Shown: positions 16,755 through 24,484, counted from the first letter of the stretch. The stretch is 40,071 nt of DNA from Streptomyces sp. CBMA123 (GCF_014596465.1 NZ_MECK01000613.1:1-40071), one strand, 5' to 3'. Translations and numbers: made by a program. The notes: generated by a model not told the origin, from the letters alone.

Positions 16755-17668
16755 CCGGTGGCCTCGGCGCGGTACTCGACACTGTCGGCGGTCATCCGCA
16801 TGAACGCCTCCTCCAGCGAGTCCTGTTGGACCGCGATCTCGTACAGCACCACACCGCTGGCGGCGGCCAGGGCGGCGATCCGCTCGGGGTCGATGCCGGT
16901 CACCTCCCAGGCCCCGTCGTCGACCTGTTCCGCGGTGAAGCCGCGGTCGCCGGCGCCGAGCAGGGCGGCCAGTTTGGCCGGGTCGACGGCCCGGATCCGG
17001 ATCCGGGTCCGGCCGTGGCGGTCGATGAAGTCGGTGGTGGCGGCGTCCGCGAGCAGCCGGCCGCGGCCGATCACCACCAAGTGGTCCGCGGTGAGCGCCA
17101 TTTCGGTCATCAGGTGGGAGGAGACCAGCACCGCCCGGCCCTCGGCGGCGAGCTCCCGCAGCAGGCCCCGGATCCAGCGGATGCCTTCCGGGTCCAGGCC
17201 GTTGACCGGTTCGTCCAGCAGCAGCACCGGCGGGTCGCCGAGCAACGCGGCGGCCACTCCCAGGCGTTGGCGCATCCCGAGCGAGAAGCCCCGGATCCGC
17301 CGCCCCGCCGCCTCCGCCAGCCCGACCTGGCCGAGCACCTCGCCGACCCGCCGCTCCGGCAGGCCGTTGCTCGCGGCGAGCCAGCGCAGGTGGCCCTGCG
17401 CGGTCCGCCCGCCGTGCAGGGCCTGGGCGTCCAGCAGCGCGCCCACCTGCCGCAGCGGCTCGGCGAGTTCGGTGTACGGGCGGCCGCCGACCAGGGCGCG
17501 CCCGGCGGTGGGGCGGTCCAGGCCGAGGACCATCCGCATGGTGGTGCTCTTCCCGGCGCCGTTCGGGCCGAGGAAACCGGTCACCACGCCCGGGCGGACC
17601 TCGAAGGACAGGTCATCGACGACCCTCCGGCCGTCGTACTCCTTGGTCAGACGCTGGATCTCGATCAC
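16751..17668 (-). CDS. ABC exporter ATP-binding protein
   Basis: A 305-residue ATPase with Walker A GPNGAGKST, signature FSLGMRQRLGVA, Walker B VLLLDEPVNGLDP and switch His in VSSHLM. The C-terminal 80 residues form the accessory domain seen in multidrug/antibiotic exporters of this class. GTG 17668 gives the usual N-terminus VIEIQRLTKEY; GAGGAGG lies about 10 bases upstream. First gene of the exporter operon, divergent from the kinase/regulator pair, which is the usual control arrangement. Confidence 0.93.
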   Translation of the reverse strand: MIEIQRLTKEYDGRRVVDDLSFEVRPGVVTGFLGPNGAGKSTTMRMVLGLDRPTAGRALVGGRPYTELAEPLRQVGALLDAQALHGGRTAQGHLRWLAASNGLPERRVGEVLGQVGLAEAAGRRIRGFSLGMRQRLGVAAALLGDPPVLLLDEPVNGLDPEGIRWIRGLLRELAAEGRAVLVSSHLMTEMALTADHLVVIGRGRLLADAATTDFIDRHGRTRIRIRAVDPAKLAALLGAGDRGFTAEQVDDGAWEVTGIDPERIAALAAASGVVLYEIAVQQDSLEEAFMRMTADSVEYRAEATG

Positions 17669-17773
17669 GGCCGCCGTCCCTCCTCGCTGGTGGTCGCCGC
17701 CCGTGCTCCGGGCGGTGGCCCCATTCGACCGGAGTGGGGTGCTCGGGCGGATCCCGCCGCGGTGGGGACGTGT

Positions 17774-17791
17774 CTCCCTCCCGGGAGGGAG
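17774..17791. promoter_or_regulatory. Perfect 18-bp palindrome in the divergent exporter/kinase spacer
   Basis: CTCCCTCCC-GGGAGGGAG, fully symmetric, about 105 bases upstream of the exporter start and 57 bases upstream of the kinase start. A good candidate binding site for the response regulator at 19212, which would control both operons. A smaller palindrome, CCCCGCGGGG, follows at 17802-17811. Confidence 0.55.
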
Positions 17792-17847
17792 CGGGCGCGA
17801 TCCCCGCGGGGGAACGGGCACGGCCGTTGAACTGGCAGGATGGGCCG

Positions 17848-19131
17848 GTGCCAAGAATGAGCGCGTCCCGGATCCGGGACGGAGTGACCGGACTCCTCGC
17901 CCCGCTGCTGGCCGGCGCCACCTACGCCCGGCTGCTGCACCTGCTGGTCGGGTGGATCTTCGCGGGCGTCGTGCTGATGATCTATCCGGGGACGTACCAC
18001 AAGACCCTCGGCGAGATCCTGGTGCCGAGCGTCTCGGTGGACGTCGCGCTGCTCGCGCTGGTCGCGCTGATCCCGGCGGCGCGGCGGGCCGAGGGGGTGC
18101 AGGCCCGGCTGCTGCTGGTGCCCGACCGGGAGGAGGACATCGGCGTCGAGCCGTCCCGCACCTGGGCCGACCGGCGGCGCACGGCCGGCTGGCTGATCGG
18201 TCGGGTGGTGCTCGGTACGGCGGTCGGCGTCGCGACGATCTTCGGCCTCGCCCCGGCCTTCGACCTGCTGACCGGTCCGCGCGCCTTCTGGTACCTCCCG
18301 CTCGCCCCCCTGATCGCGCTCGGCTACGGCTGGTTGGTGGTGGGCGCCGGGCGTCTCGAACTCTCCATAGCCGTACGGCTGTTGGGACCGTCACCGGCGG
18401 ACCGGCTGGCGGAGGCCGAGCTGCGGGCCGAACGGCTGCTGGAACGCAACCGGCTGGCCCGCGAGCTGCACGACTCCATCGGCCACGCCCTGACGGTGAC
18501 GGTCCTCCAGGCGGGCGCGGCGCGTGAGGTCGGGGACGCGGCCTTCGTCGCCAAGGCCCTCGAAGTCATCGAGGAGACCGGGCGGCAGGCGATGGACGAC
18601 CTCGAACGCACCCTGGTCCTGCTGCGCGAGACCCCGGCGGGCGGTGGCGCGGCGGGCGGCGGTGCGGCGGGCGGTTCACCCGGTGGCTCGGCGGGGAGCG
18701 GGACGGCCACCGAGCAGCCCGGCATCGACCAGCTGCCCGCGCTGTTCGACACCGTCCGCGCGGCCGGCAGCCCGGTCGACGCGCGGATCGAGGTGCCCGC
18801 CGGGGTGCTGCCGGGGGTGCTCTCGCGCGAGTCCTACCGGATCGTCCAGGAGGGCGTGACCAATGCGCTCAAGTACGCGCCCGGTGAGTCGGTCGGCGTC
18901 CGGATCGCCGTCCGGGACGGGCAGTTGGAGCTGCGCTGCGCCAACCGGCTGGTGACGGCGCCCGGCCGGGGCGCACCGGGCCGGGCCGGCTCGCGCAAGG
19001 GCGGCAAGGGGCTGCGCGGCATCCGCGAGCGCGCCGCGCTGCTCGGCGGCGAGGCCGTCGTCGGGGCGGCCGCCGACGGGAGCGCGCTGTGGGTGCTCGA
19101 CGTCCGGCTGCCCCTACGCTTGGGCTCGTGA
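17848..19131 (+). CDS. NarL-type sensor histidine kinase
   Basis: A 427-residue membrane kinase. Four hydrophobic segments in the first 170 residues are followed by a HisKA_3 dimerisation domain with ARELHDSIGHALTV (phosphoacceptor H208). A Gly/Ala-rich insert (GGGAAGGGAAGGSPGG) precedes a C-terminal ATPase domain with the N-box RIVQEGVTNALKYA and the G-box GKGLRGIRERA. GTG 17848 is chosen because AGGA lies 7 bases upstream. It probably senses cell-envelope or drug stress, judging from the divergent exporter; this is inference. Confidence 0.9.
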   Translation: MPRMSASRIRDGVTGLLAPLLAGATYARLLHLLVGWIFAGVVLMIYPGTYHKTLGEILVPSVSVDVALLALVALIPAARRAEGVQARLLLVPDREEDIGVEPSRTWADRRRTAGWLIGRVVLGTAVGVATIFGLAPAFDLLTGPRAFWYLPLAPLIALGYGWLVVGAGRLELSIAVRLLGPSPADRLAEAELRAERLLERNRLARELHDSIGHALTVTVLQAGAAREVGDAAFVAKALEVIEETGRQAMDDLERTLVLLRETPAGGGAAGGGAAGGSPGGSAGSGTATEQPGIDQLPALFDTVRAAGSPVDARIEVPAGVLPGVLSRESYRIVQEGVTNALKYAPGESVGVRIAVRDGQLELRCANRLVTAPGRGAPGRAGSRKGGKGLRGIRERAALLGGEAVVGAAADGSALWVLDVRLPLRLGS

Positions 19132-19211
19132 CGAATGATCTCGCGGGTGGTGGGGGCCGGGTGGGCCCTGCGGGTGTTGCGGGCGACGCCCGGACGGGAG
19201 GCGGTACCGGC

Positions 19212-19871
19212 ATGACCGACATCCTGCTCGCCGACGACGAGGAACTGGTCCGGGCCGGACTGCGCGCCGTGCTGGAGGCCCAGGGCGACCTGCGGGTGGT
19301 CGGCGAGGCGGCCGACGGCGCGGAGGCGGTGACGCTGGCCCGTACGCTGCGCCCGCACGTGGTGCTGATGGACGTCCGGATGCCCGTCCTGGACGGCCTG
19401 GCGGCCACCCGCGAACTGCTGCGTCCCGGCGCGCCGGGGGAGCGGCCGCCGCGGATCCTGGTCGTCACCACCTTCGAGAACGACGACTACGTCTACCAGG
19501 CCCTGCGCGCGGGCGCCGACGGCTTCCTGCTCAAGCGCTCCCGCCCGGCCGAAATCGCCCACGCGGTGCGGCTGGTGGCGGCCGGTGAGTCGCTGCTGTT
19601 CCCGGCCGCGATCCGCCGGCTGGCCGCCGGGCACGGCAACCCCGCCGCCCGCGCCACGATGGAACGGGCGGCGCTGACCGGGCGCGAGGCCGAAGTGCTG
19701 CGGCTGATGGCGCGCGGGCTCAGCAACGGGGAGATCGCCGGGCGGCTGGTCCTCGGGGTGCAGACGGTGAAGACCCACGTCAGCAGTGTGCTGGCGAAGC
19801 TCGGCGCGCGGGACCGGACCCAGGCGGTGATCGCCGCGTACGAGTCGGGGTTCGTCGAGCCGGCGGAGTAA
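19212..19871 (+). CDS. NarL/LuxR-family response regulator (partner of the kinase)
   Basis: 219 residues with receiver pocket D8, D9, phosphoacceptor D54 in LMDVRMP, the FLLKR lysine, and a C-terminal LuxR helix-turn-helix (LTGREAEVLRLMARGLSNGE; VQTVKTHVSSVLAKL). ATG 19212 has GGGAGG about 10 bases upstream and gives the same length as the regulator at 161-820. An alternative GTG at 19128 overlaps the kinase stop but adds 28 Gly-rich residues outside the receiver fold. Likely target: the exporter promoter, perhaps through the palindrome at 17774. Confidence 0.93.
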   Translation: MTDILLADDEELVRAGLRAVLEAQGDLRVVGEAADGAEAVTLARTLRPHVVLMDVRMPVLDGLAATRELLRPGAPGERPPRILVVTTFENDDYVYQALRAGADGFLLKRSRPAEIAHAVRLVAAGESLLFPAAIRRLAAGHGNPAARATMERAALTGREAEVLRLMARGLSNGEIAGRLVLGVQTVKTHVSSVLAKLGARDRTQAVIAAYESGFVEPAE

Positions 19872-19901
19872 CGGAGTAGCGGCGTAGCGGCGTCGTCCGG
19901 T

Positions 19902-19973
19902 GGGTGTGTGGGTGTGTGGGTGCGTGGGCGAGCGGGTCCGTGGCTGTGCGGGTGTGCGGGTCGGTGGGTGCGC
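19902..19973 (+). repeat. Nine-unit 8-bp G-rich tandem array, potential G-quadruplex
   Basis: Nine degenerate copies of GGGTGTGT in perfect 8-base phase from 19902 to 19973. The first five units place GGG runs every 8 bases with 5-base loops (19902-19936), a canonical quadruplex pattern. The array fills the spacer between the convergent regulator and modC, ending 2 bases before the modC stop codon. Confidence 0.75.
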
Positions 19974-19975
19974 GG

Positions 19976-21061
19976 TCAGGCCGGGTAGGCGTGGGTCTGG
20001 GTGGCCTTGACCGAGGCCCAGACCCTCGCCCCCGGTGCCAGCCGCAGTTCGGCGACGGCGGCCGGGGTGAGGTCGGCGGCCATCGGCAATGCGCCGGAGA
20101 GTTCGGCGCGCACCTGGTCGCCGTGCAGGTCCAGGCCGGTGATCTCGGCCTCCCACAGGTTGCGGGCGCTGGACTGCGGGCGTTCCCGGTAGAGGGTGAC
20201 GGCGGAGGGCGGGAAGGCCACGAACGCCGGCCCGGAGAGGTCCTCGGCGGTGGTCAGGACGGTGCCGTCCGGGAGGGTGACCCGGGCGCCCTCGGCCCGT
20301 CCCTGGTACAGGTTCAGGCCGACCAGCCGGGCGATGTAGTCGGTGCGCGGCCGGCGGGCGACCTCCGCCGGGCTGCCGGACTGCACCTCCTGGCCGTCCT
20401 CGATCACCACCAGCCGGTCGGCCAGCACCATGGCGTCCAGCGGGTCGTGCGTCACCAGCACCGCCACGTCCTCGAACTCGGCCAGGTGGCGCCGCAGTTG
20501 GGACCGTACGTCGAGGCGGGTGCGGGCGTCCAGGGCGGCCAGCGGCTCGTCCAGCAGCAGCAGCCGGGGCTGGACGGCCAGCGCCCGGGCGAGTGCCACC
20601 CGCTGGGCCTGGCCGCCGGAGAGCCGGCCGGGGCGCACCGAGGCGTGCTCGGCCAGGCCCATCCGCTCCAGCCAGGCCGCCGCCTCGGCCCTGGCCTCGC
20701 GCCTGGGCCGCCCCTGGCAGCGCGGACCAAAGGCGACGTTGTCGAGCGCGCTGAGGTGCGGGAACAGCAGGTAGTCCTGGAACACCACGCCGACCGGCCG
20801 AAGTTCGGCGGGGGTGTGCAGGCGCCGGGCCGGGTCCTCCAGCACGTGGCCGTCCAGGCGCAGGTGCCCGCCGCTGAGCGGGAGCAGCCCGGCGAGGGCG
20901 CGCAGCGCGGTGGACTTGCCGGCGCCGTTCGGGCCGAGCAGCGCGATCACCTCGCCGGGGGCTGCGGTGAGTGCGAGGTCGAGGGCGAACGCGGCGCGGT
21001 CGACCCGGAGGCGGGCGTCGAGGGCGGGGTTCGCGGCGGCGGTCGCCGTCGGGGGGTTCAT
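19976..21061 (-). CDS. modC: Molybdate ABC transporter ATP-binding protein ModC
   Basis: A 361-residue importer ATPase: Walker A GPNGAGKST, Q-loop VFQDYLLFPHL, signature LSGGQAQRVALARAL, Walker B LLLLDEPLAALD and switch VTHD. The C-terminal region after about residue 290 is a molybdate-binding TOBE/Mop-type domain (NLWEAEITGLDLHGDQVRAE), which distinguishes ModC from other importers. ATG 21061 overlaps the stop of a 38-codon ORF that bridges from modB. Last gene of the minus-strand mod operon. Confidence 0.93.
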   Translation of the reverse strand: MNPPTATAAANPALDARLRVDRAAFALDLALTAAPGEVIALLGPNGAGKSTALRALAGLLPLSGGHLRLDGHVLEDPARRLHTPAELRPVGVVFQDYLLFPHLSALDNVAFGPRCQGRPRREARAEAAAWLERMGLAEHASVRPGRLSGGQAQRVALARALAVQPRLLLLDEPLAALDARTRLDVRSQLRRHLAEFEDVAVLVTHDPLDAMVLADRLVVIEDGQEVQSGSPAEVARRPRTDYIARLVGLNLYQGRAEGARVTLPDGTVLTTAEDLSGPAFVAFPPSAVTLYRERPQSSARNLWEAEITGLDLHGDQVRAELSGALPMAADLTPAAVAELRLAPGARVWASVKATQTHAYPA

Positions 21062-21174
21062 CGGTTCGGCATCCTGTCGGAGTCCTGGGGCACGGCGTCG
21101 GGATCGGGCACGGCGCCGGGATCGGAGACGGCGTCGGGCACGGTACCGGGTACGGCGTCCGGGCTTGGGGTCAC
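21058..21174 (-). CDS. Possible 38-residue linker ORF between modB and modC
   Basis: GTG at 21174 overlaps the modB stop (GTGA), and the TGA at 21058-21060 overlaps the modC ATG (ATGA). The frame therefore connects the two genes with 4-bp overlaps at both ends and no other spacer. The product is a Pro/Asp/Val/Ala repeat (PDAVPGTVPDAV and PDPDAVP) ending in DRMPNR. It may serve to carry ribosomes across to modC rather than make a functional peptide. No ribosome-binding site of its own is evident. Confidence 0.4.
   Translation of the reverse strand: MTPSPDAVPGTVPDAVSDPGAVPDPDAVPQDSDRMPNR
21088..21160 (-). repeat. GC-rich 6/12/18-bp tandem array in the modB-modC spacer
   Basis: Units GGGCACGGCGTCGGGATC and GGGCACGGCGCCGGGATC (18 bp, + strand) at 21088-21123 are followed by 12-base variants to 21160. 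They encode the DAVP-type repeats of the bridging ORF. Confidence 0.65.
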
Positions 21175-22091
21175 GGGGCCGACATCCAGCGGTCGCGCAG
21201 GCCGACGAGGACGGCGACGGAGACCACCAGCAGCACCAGCGACAGCGCGATCGCGGCCTCCGGATCGGACTCCATGGCCAGGTAGACGGCCAGCGGCATG
21301 GTCTGGGTCCGGCCCGGGAAGTTCCCGGCGAAGGTGATCGTCGCGCCGAACTCGCCGAGCGCCCGGGCCCAGGCGAGCACGGCCCCGGCGGCGATCCCCG
21401 GGGCGATCATCGGCAGGGTGACCCGGCGGAAGGCCGTCAGCCGGGAGGCGCCCAGGGTCGCGGCCGCCTCCTCGTAGCGGGGGTCGGCCGCCCGCAGAGC
21501 GCCCTCGACGCTGATCACCAGGAAGGGCATCGCCACGAAGGCCTCGGCGATCACCACCCCGGTGGTGGTGAAGGGCAGGGTGATGCCGAAGGCCGAGTCC
21601 AGCCAGGAGCCGACGATCCCGCGCCGCCCGAGCACCAGCAGCAGCGCCACCCCGCCCACCACCGGCGGCAGCACCAGCGGCAGGGTGACCAGCGCCCGGA
21701 TCACCCGCCGGCCGGGCAGCTCGGTGCGGGCGAGCAGCCAGGCCAGCGGGACGCCGAGGACCAGCGAGACCGCGGTGGCGGCCGTCGCGCAGATCAGCGA
21801 CAGCCGCAGGGCGTCCCAGACGGCGGTGCTGGTCAGCTGCTCGGACAGGCCGCTCCACGGCGCCCGCACCAGCAGTCCGACCAGCGGGAGGATCAGGAAC
21901 GCCAGGCCGAGCAGCGCCGGGAGCAGCAGCGTGACCGGGACGCGCTGCGCCCCCGGGCGGCGGCGCGCGCCCCGGCGGCGCGGCAGGGCCTGCGCGGGTC
22001 CTGCTGGTGCCGGGGCGGGGTGGTCCGGGCCGGATCCGGTGCCGCGGTCGCGGTGGTCCGGCCGGCCGCTGTCGGTGGTGCAGTCCTTCAC
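21171..22091 (-). CDS. modB: Molybdate ABC transporter permease ModB
   Basis: A 306-residue membrane protein with the permease loop of molybdate importers: RYEEAAATLGASRLTAFRRV then LPMIAPGIAAG and RALGEFGATITFAGN. About six hydrophobic segments start at LLLPALLGLAFLILPLVGLL. GTG 22091 overlaps the modA stop (GTGA). This start adds about 45 Arg/Pro/Gly-rich cytoplasmic residues before the first segment, longer than most ModB, so an internal start close to the hydrophobic part is possible. Confidence 0.92.
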   Translation of the reverse strand: MKDCTTDSGRPDHRDRGTGSGPDHPAPAPAGPAQALPRRRGARRRPGAQRVPVTLLLPALLGLAFLILPLVGLLVRAPWSGLSEQLTSTAVWDALRLSLICATAATAVSLVLGVPLAWLLARTELPGRRVIRALVTLPLVLPPVVGGVALLLVLGRRGIVGSWLDSAFGITLPFTTTGVVIAEAFVAMPFLVISVEGALRAADPRYEEAAATLGASRLTAFRRVTLPMIAPGIAAGAVLAWARALGEFGATITFAGNFPGRTQTMPLAVYLAMESDPEAAIALSLVLLVVSVAVLVGLRDRWMSAP

Positions 22092-22954
22092 GGCGCCTGG
22101 AAGCCCGCCGCGGTCAGCACCTGCTTGGCCTCGGGGGACTGGACGTAGGCGACGAAGGCGGCCGCGCCGTCCTTGTTCGGGGCCTTGGCGAGCGCCGCGA
22201 TCGGGTAGTCGTTCACGGCCTTGTCGGCCTCGGGGAAGTCCACGCCGTCGATCTTCGCAGCATCGGACCGCACATCGGTCTTGTACACCAGCGAGGCGTC
22301 GACCTCGCCGAGTTCGACCTTGGTGAGCGCGCCCTTGACGTCCTGCTCCAGGGTGACCGGGGTGAGGTCGACCCCGGCGGCCTTCAGCGCGGTGAGGGCG
22401 GCGGCGCCGCAGGGCACCTCCTTCGCGCACAGGGCGACCTTCACGCCGGAGCCGGTGAGGTCCTTCAGGCCCGCGACGTGCTTGGGGTTGCCCTTGGGCA
22501 CGGCGATGGCGAGGGTGTTCCTGACGAAGGTCTTCGGCTGGCCGCTCGCGCCGCCCGCGTCGGTGACCGTCTTCATGGTGGCCGGGCTGGCCGCGGCGAA
22601 GACGTCCGCCGGGGCACCGGAGTTGATGCTGGTGGCGAGGGCGGAGCTGCCGCCGAAGTTGAACTTCACCTTGGCGCCCGGGTTGGCGGCCTCGAACTTC
22701 TTGCCGAGCTCGGTGAAGGTCTCCTTGAGCGAGGCGGCCGCGAACACGGTGATGTCGCCCTTCGCCTTCGGGACGCCGGCGCCGGTGCCGTCAGTGCCGG
22801 TGGTGCCGTCGGTGCTCGCGGTGGTGGCCGCTGCGGAGGCGGAGCCGGAGGACTTGCCGCCGTCGCTGCCGCAGGCGGTGGCCCCGAGGCTGAGCACGAG
22901 GGCCGCGGCGGCGGCGACGGCGAGTCTGCGGGTGGCGGTGGTGCGGGTGCTCAT
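22088..22954 (-). CDS. modA: Molybdate-binding lipoprotein ModA
   Basis: A 288-residue periplasmic-type binding protein, exported and lipid-anchored. The signal (TRRLAVAAAAALVLSLGATAC) runs up to lipobox Cys 28, then a Ser/Thr/Gly linker. The mature part has family motifs ITVFAAASLKETFTELGKKF, FGGSSALATSI, GAPADVFAAAS and the end segment with AAFVAYVQSPEAKQVL. The ATG at 22954 follows GGGAGGGGAAG. First gene of modABC, preceded by a TATGAT promoter with two palindromes. Confidence 0.94.
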   Translation of the reverse strand: MSTRTTATRRLAVAAAAALVLSLGATACGSDGGKSSGSASAAATTASTDGTTGTDGTGAGVPKAKGDITVFAAASLKETFTELGKKFEAANPGAKVKFNFGGSSALATSINSGAPADVFAAASPATMKTVTDAGGASGQPKTFVRNTLAIAVPKGNPKHVAGLKDLTGSGVKVALCAKEVPCGAAALTALKAAGVDLTPVTLEQDVKGALTKVELGEVDASLVYKTDVRSDAAKIDGVDFPEADKAVNDYPIAALAKAPNKDGAAAFVAYVQSPEAKQVLTAAGFQAP

Positions 22955-23000
22955 CGGTGGCTTCCCCTCCCGGGTTCGCGCCGGAAGGGGCGCGGAGGTG

Positions 23001-23018
23001 TGGCCGCAGGTGCGGCCA
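23001..23018. promoter_or_regulatory. Perfect 18-bp palindrome in the modA leader
   Basis: TGGCCGCA-GG-TGCGGCCA, perfect 8-bp arms. It begins about where the modA transcript should start (9 bases after the -10), so it may be a repressor site or a 5' RNA hairpin. Confidence 0.6.
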
Positions 23019-23026
23019 TTACGGCG

Positions 23027-23069
23027 ATCATAGTGCCGCAGATGCGAGCGATAAATCCTCTGTCGCATC
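23027..23069 (-). promoter_or_regulatory. modA promoter with overlapping inverted repeat
   Basis: Minus-strand TATGAT (23032-23027) is a near-consensus -10. GATGCGA (23041-23047) and TCGCATC (23063-23069) form perfect 7-bp arms 15 bases apart, covering the -35 region. This is a plausible site for a molybdate-responsive or other regulator; it does not resemble the E. coli ModE site. Confidence 0.55.
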
Positions 23070-23135
23070 GCACAGCCGGGGTGGGGCAGGGGGCTCGGGG
23101 CCGCTGTGCGAAGGCTCAAACGTGCACGGACGGTC

Positions 23136-23191
23136 GGGGGCGGTGGTGGGGGGCGCGGGGAGCGTGGGCCCGGGGTCGGCCCCGGGGGGGG
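23136..23191 (+). other. Extremely G-rich, quadruplex-prone spacer
   Basis: Six or more runs of 3-8 G on the + strand within 56 bases (for example 23136-23140, 23148-23153, 23184-23191) in the divergent spacer between modA and the RNA ligase gene. No coding potential seen. Confidence 0.5.
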
Positions 23192-23325
23192 CGGCCCGGA
23201 GTCGGGGTGGAGGCGGGTTGAGGTGGGGCGGGGACGGGGTCGCGGACAGGCCGGGGACGGGGCTCCGGGAAAACCCGTCGCGTCCGGGCCGGGGGAGCGG
23301 TCAGAGTGGGCGCAGCCCGTAGGCG

Positions 23326-23358
23326 CGGCCGACCGTCGGCCGCCCGGGCCCGACGGTC
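23326..23358 (+). promoter_or_regulatory. Overlapping palindromes upstream of the RNA ligase gene
   Basis: CGGCCGAC-C-GTCGGCCG (23326-23342) overlaps a second inverted repeat with perfect 9-bp arms GACCGTCGG (23331-23339) and CCGACGGTC (23350-23358). The two are mutually exclusive stems if transcribed, or overlapping operators if bound as DNA. Confidence 0.55.
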
Positions 23359-23391
23359 GATCCATGCGGATCCACGAGGAGGAGTCCGTCC

Positions 23392-24459
23392 ATGTCCACG
23401 TTGCGCGTCACGGCTGAGCGGCTGGTCATCCTGGAGCACCCGAACGCCGACGCCCTGGAGCTGGCGCAGGTCGGCCTCTATCGGGCGGTGGTCGCGAAGG
23501 GCGCGTACCGGACCGGCGACCACGCCGTCTACATCCCCGAACAGGCCGTCCTGCCCGATGAGTTGGTCGAGGAGCTGGGCCTGACCGGCAAGCTGGCCGG
23601 CAGCGCGGCGAACCGGGTGAAGGCGGTACGGCTGCGCGGCGAGCTGTCGCAGGGCATCGTCTGCCGGCCCGGGGTGCTGGCCGACACCGATCTGGCCGGG
23701 GCCGCCGAGCGGGGCGAGGACTTCGCCGAACTGCTCGGGATCGTCAAGTGGCGGCCCCCGGTGCCGACTTCGATGAACGGTGACGTGGTCAGCGCGCCGG
23801 ACCTGCTGCCCTGGGTGGACATCGAGAACCTCAAGCGCCACCCCGACGTCTTCGCGCCCGGCGAGCCCGTGGTGCTGACCGAGAAGCTGCACGGCAGTTG
23901 CTGCCTGGTCACGTACACCGCCGCCACCGGCGAGGTGCAGGTCTCCTCCAAGGGGATCGGCGCCCAGGGGCTGGCGCTGGCCGAGGACGAGCGCAACCTG
24001 TACTGGCGCGCGGTGCGCGCGTACGACATCCCGGCGGTGGCGGCCCGGCTGGCCGAACGGCTGGGCGCGGAACGGGTCGGGGTCTTCGGCGAGGTGTTCG
24101 GTGAGGGCGTGCAGGACCTGACGTACGGGGCCACCGCGCGCACCGAGCGCCCCGGGTACGCCGCGTTCGACGTGTCGGCCGTGGTCGACGGGCAGCTGAC
24201 CTGGCTGTCGGCTGCCGAACTGCTGGATGGTGAACTGCCGTTGGTGCCCGAACTGTGGCGCGGGCCGTTCGACACCGCGACGGTGCTGACCTACGCGCAG
24301 GGCCGGGAGACTTACTCCGGGCGCGAACTCCACCTGCGCGAGGGGGTGGTGGTCCGGCCGGTGGTCGAGCGCTGGAGCCCGCTGCTCGGCGGGCGGGCGA
24401 TCGCCAAGGTGGTCAGCGACGCGTACCTGACCCGCAAGGGCGGCACCGAGTACGAGTAA
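23392..24459 (+). CDS. ATP-dependent RNA ligase, DRB0094 (Rnl5) type
   Basis: A 355-residue nucleotidyltransferase that should seal nicks with a 3'-OH RNA end by a Lys-AMP mechanism. Motif I is TEKLHGS with nucleophile K165, the same position I recall for the Deinococcus radiodurans enzyme. Others are SSKGIGAQG, motif III VGVFGEVFG, motif IV EGVVVRP and motif V AKVVSDAY. The N-terminal 130 residues form the OB-like domain of this family (VILEHPNADALELAQVG). GAGGAGGAG lies 7 bases before the ATG. It stands alone: no phosphatase, kinase or RtcB-like partner is adjacent, so its natural substrate is unknown. Confidence 0.9.
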   Translation: MSTLRVTAERLVILEHPNADALELAQVGLYRAVVAKGAYRTGDHAVYIPEQAVLPDELVEELGLTGKLAGSAANRVKAVRLRGELSQGIVCRPGVLADTDLAGAAERGEDFAELLGIVKWRPPVPTSMNGDVVSAPDLLPWVDIENLKRHPDVFAPGEPVVLTEKLHGSCCLVTYTAATGEVQVSSKGIGAQGLALAEDERNLYWRAVRAYDIPAVAARLAERLGAERVGVFGEVFGEGVQDLTYGATARTERPGYAAFDVSAVVDGQLTWLSAAELLDGELPLVPELWRGPFDTATVLTYAQGRETYSGRELHLREGVVVRPVVERWSPLLGGRAIAKVVSDAYLTRKGGTEYE

Positions 24460-24469
24460 GCCGCCCGTC

Positions 24470-24484
24470 GCCCTTTCTTAGGGC
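24470..24484 (+). terminator. Short hairpin after the RNA ligase gene
   Basis: GCCCT-TTCTT-AGGGC, perfect 5-bp arms, 11 bases after the stop and followed by CCTCCC. Weak for a terminator, but nothing stronger precedes the P450 gene. Confidence 0.4.

Noticed and set aside
21058..21858. Upstream part of the modB-modC linker frame, running antisense-phase through modB
   Set aside because: It overlaps modB in another frame with an Arg/Gly-rich translation; only the segment from GTG 21174 has a junction that argues for use.
23136..23191. Protein-coding use of the G-rich spacer before the RNA ligase
   Set aside because: Frames there give only Gly/Arg-rich translations with no ribosome-binding site; promoter and structural use is more likely.
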